A DNA stretch of 64,000 nucleotides. Source: JAMWDF01 sp964645405. Lineage in GTDB: Bacteria; Ratteibacteria; UBA8468; B48-G9; DSTR01. The translations under genes were made by a program, and so were the position numbers. Shown in pieces: positions 62,028-64,000 of this stretch. A model generated the notes under the pieces. That model saw only the letters and a list, made by a program, of their open reading frames with translations, searched no databases and had not been told where the DNA came from. Each line of letters starts with the position of its first letter. The first letter of the stretch is position 1. The stretch is taken from the NCBI GenBank assembly GCA_964645405.1, contig CAZYCA010000019.1, positions 1 to 64,000 of the forward strand, written 5' to 3'.

Positions 62028-63584
62028 ATGTCCAGCAAGATAAAAACTGCCGCAGGGGCAATTGAACTTATCAGAGATGGAGACACCGTAGCGGTGGGTG
62101 GTTTTGTAGGAAATGGGCATCCAGAAGAACTCACTCTTACACTGGAAAAGAGGTTTCTAACAACAGAGCAACCTCGTGATTTGACTATTGTTTATGCAGC
62201 AGGTCAGGGTGATGGAAAAACTCGCGGGTTAAACCATGTTGCCCACCCAGGATTAATAAAAAGGGTAATTGGGGGTCACTGGAATCTGGCCCCGGCACTG
62301 GGAAAGATGGCAACGGAAGGAAAGATAGAAGCCTATAATTTTCCGCAGGGAGTGATCTCTCATCTCTTCCGGGATATTGCTGCTGGTAAACCTGGAACAA
62401 TTACTCATGTTGGTTTAAATACTTTCGTGGACCCAAGGATTTCCGGAGGTAAGCTCAATGCATGTACCAGACAGGACCTGGTGGAGGTAATACAACTGGC
62501 AGGGAAGGAATGGCTTTTTTATAAGGCCTTTCCGATCAATGTGGCTTTATTGCGAGGAACCAGTGCGGATGTCAAAGGTAATGTTTCTCTGGAAAAAGAA
62601 GCAGGAAGCTTAGAGGTTTTGCCCATCGCCCAGGCTGCCAAAAACTCAGGTGGTCTGGTAATTGTCCAGGTAGAAAAAATTGTACCGGAAGGCAGTTTAA
62701 ACCCCTGGCTGGTAAAAATTCCTCATATCCTGGTTGATGTTCTTGTTGTGGCTAAAGAAGAAAATCACTGGCAGACCTTTGCTGAAAAGTATAATCCTGC
62801 TTACTGTGGAGAGGAAAAGATAGCCTTAGGAAGTTTTCTCCAGGGAAGTATACCTCTGGATGAAAAGAAGATTATCTGTCGCCGGGCTGCATTAGAACTT
62901 ATTCCAGACGGGGTCATTAATCTGGGTATTGGTATTCCAGAGGGTGTGGCTATGGTCGCCAGGGAAGAAGGAATTCTGGATAGATTGTGTTTCACGGTAG
63001 AAGCTGGTACTGTAGGCGGAATTCCTGCCAGTGGTTTAAGTTTTGGTGCTTCCTATAATCCAGAAGCCATCATTGACCAGCCTTATATGTTTGATTTCTA
63101 TGATGGCGGAGGTATTGATGTGGCCTTCCTCGGGCTGGCGCAGGTGGATGGGAAAGGTAATGTGAACGTTAGCCGGTTCGGTGACAGGGTGGCTGGTGCT
63201 GGTGGTTTTATTAACATTTCTCAAAATGCTAAAAAACTGGTTTACTGCGGTAGCTTCACAGCCGGGGGGTTGGTGGTAGAAATCAAAGAGAAAAATTTGC
63301 GGATTGTTCAAGAAGGGAAATACAAGAAATTTATAAGTCAAGTGGAACAGATTACTTTCAGTGGTGACTTTGCTCGAGCGAGAAACAAGAAGGTTTTCTA
63401 CGTCACAGAAAGGGCAGTTTTAGAATTAAAACAGGAGGGACTTACTCTGGTGGAAATAGCACCAGGTGTGGATTTAACCAGGGATATACTTTCTCAGATG
63501 GACTTTTCTCCCTTGATAGATAAGAACTTAAAACTTATGGAGAGCCGAATTTTTCAGCAGGAACCTATGGGTATAGTTTTGTAA
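62028..63584 (+). CDS. Class I CoA-transferase (YdiF/propionate CoA-transferase-like)
   Basis: The 518-residue protein from the ATG at 62028 contains fused alpha and beta subunits. The N-terminal half has IELIRDGDTVAVGGFVGNGHPEEL (about 10-33). The C-terminal half carries the catalytic Glu in FTVEAGTVGGIPASG (about 320-334). It transfers CoA between acetate and acyl-CoA such as acetoacetyl- or butyryl-CoA. An in-frame ATG at 61995 would overlap the previous gene and was not used. It is followed by a thiolase, so the group probably links acetoacetyl-CoA, acetate and 3-hydroxyacyl-CoA. Confidence 0.88.
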   Translation: MSSKIKTAAGAIELIRDGDTVAVGGFVGNGHPEELTLTLEKRFLTTEQPRDLTIVYAAGQGDGKTRGLNHVAHPGLIKRVIGGHWNLAPALGKMATEGKIEAYNFPQGVISHLFRDIAAGKPGTITHVGLNTFVDPRISGGKLNACTRQDLVEVIQLAGKEWLFYKAFPINVALLRGTSADVKGNVSLEKEAGSLEVLPIAQAAKNSGGLVIVQVEKIVPEGSLNPWLVKIPHILVDVLVVAKEENHWQTFAEKYNPAYCGEEKIALGSFLQGSIPLDEKKIICRRAALELIPDGVINLGIGIPEGVAMVAREEGILDRLCFTVEAGTVGGIPASGLSFGASYNPEAIIDQPYMFDFYDGGGIDVAFLGLAQVDGKGNVNVSRFGDRVAGAGGFINISQNAKKLVYCGSFTAGGLVVEIKEKNLRIVQEGKYKKFISQVEQITFSGDFARARNKKVFYVTERAVLELKQEGLTLVEIAPGVDLTRDILSQMDFSPLIDKNLKLMESRIFQQEPMGIVL

Positions 63585-63603
63585 AGTTACGGCGGGGGGA
63601 ACT

Positions 63604-64000
63604 TTGGAAAAAGCTGTAATTGTAAGTGCTGTCAGGACTCCCATTGGCAATCTGGGAGGTTCTTTGAAGGACATACCGGCAGTGGAATTGGGTGCTAAGG
63701 TTATCGCAGAAGCTCTGAGAAGAATTTCTCTAAGTCCAGATTCTGTAGAGGAAGTCATCATGGGACAGGTCCTGCAGGCTGGAAGTGGTCAGAATCCGGC
63801 AAGGCAGGCAGGGTTAAAGGCCGGGCTGCCAGTCAAGATTACTGCCTGTACCATAAACGAGGTTTGTGCCTCCGGGTTAAAGGCGGTTTGTCTGGCTGCC
63901 CAGACAATTTTAAGTGGACAGGCTGAAGTGGTGGTGGCTGGTGGCATGGAAAGTATGAGCCAGGCACCGTATTTGCTGAAGAGCGCCAGGTTTGGCTACC
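63604..64000 (+). CDS. Thiolase (acetyl-CoA acetyltransferase), 3' end cut by window
   Basis: A TTG start at 63604 follows a G-rich ribosome site (GGCGGGGGG). The 132 visible residues match the thiolase N-terminus: IVSAVRTPIGNLGGSL, VIMGQVLQAGSGQNPARQA, INEVCASGLKAV with the nucleophilic Cys, and VVVAGGMESMSQAPYLL. It condenses two acetyl-CoA or cleaves acetoacetyl-CoA. It lies 19 bp after the CoA-transferase and completes a reductase/transferase/thiolase set. The C-terminal half, with its His and second Cys, is outside the window. Confidence 0.93.
   Translation, partial: MEKAVIVSAVRTPIGNLGGSLKDIPAVELGAKVIAEALRRISLSPDSVEEVIMGQVLQAGSGQNPARQAGLKAGLPVKITACTINEVCASGLKAVCLAAQTILSGQAEVVVAGGMESMSQAPYLLKSARFGY

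Noticed and set aside
1..64000. CRISPR arrays, tRNA and rRNA genes
   Set aside because: No regularly spaced direct repeats and no T-loop-like or rRNA-like sequences were found in the gaps between genes; small structured RNAs cannot be excluded by eye.

Overview
This is a bacterial chromosome segment with about 45 genes, most of them metabolic or secreted. No rRNA, tRNA or CRISPR array was seen. Several features suggest a member of the PVC group (Lentisphaerota, Planctomycetota, Verrucomicrobiota) or a nearby candidate phylum: a pseudopilin with an H-X9-DG C-terminus, repeated UroD-like proteins, sulfatases, LamG and CBM9-like modules on large secreted glycoside-hydrolase-like proteins, a GntR/LacI-type regulator and a CFI-box C-terminal domain. 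This placement is inferred from gene content; no phylogenetic marker was analysed.

Layout. 1-7.5 kb: an SGNH hydrolase and two large secreted glycosidase-like proteins. 7.5-11.6 kb: an accessory island with a frameshifted Ig-like protein gene, an IS whose transposase is frameshifted, detached copies of that IS's ends, and a UroD-like gene between two copies of its right end. 11.6-23.4 kb: a LamG protein, a CBM9/GH123-like protein with a sulfatase, a Gfo/Idh/MocA oxidoreductase, prolyl-tRNA synthetase, and a UroD-like/PIG-L deacetylase/GNAT operon. 23.5-32 kb: a four-gene envelope and signalling operon (TPR plus beta-barrel, FecR protein, large repeat protein with CFI box, CHASE2-GAF-HD-GYP). 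32.2-43 kb: a second sulfatase, a chagasin-type protease inhibitor, a third UroD-like protein, a GH20-like protein, a double-LamG GH123-like protein and a PKD protein. 43.2-49.4 kb: a leftward group of GntR/LacI regulator, pseudopilin, LamG, LamG-CBM9 and a glycosidase-like catalytic protein. 49.6-50.7 kb: an IS3-type element with a broken orfB. 51-58.9 kb: aldo/keto reductase, membrane protein, sugar isomerase, M55 aminopeptidase, two intact and one broken DegT aminotransferase, and a CDF transporter. 59-64 kb: SDR, FAD oxidoreductase, then SDR/CoA-transferase/thiolase, cut by the window end.

How the genes work together. The dominant theme is capture and breakdown of complex, probably sulfated or amino-sugar-bearing, glycans. 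Secreted binding and hydrolase modules, sulfatases, a deacetylase and a GH20-like protein could act outside or in the envelope. The Gfo/Idh, isomerase, aldo/keto reductase and aminotransferase proteins would process sugars inside the cell. The CoA-transferase/thiolase/SDR set handles C4 acyl-CoA units. Four GH123-like paralogs share one C-terminal architecture with different N-terminal binding modules, and one appears split into two genes.

Four genes carry single-base frameshifts (Ig-like gene, both transposases, one DegT with three). Sequencing indels must be excluded before calling these decay. All functions are read from sequence motifs only; no database search was run.
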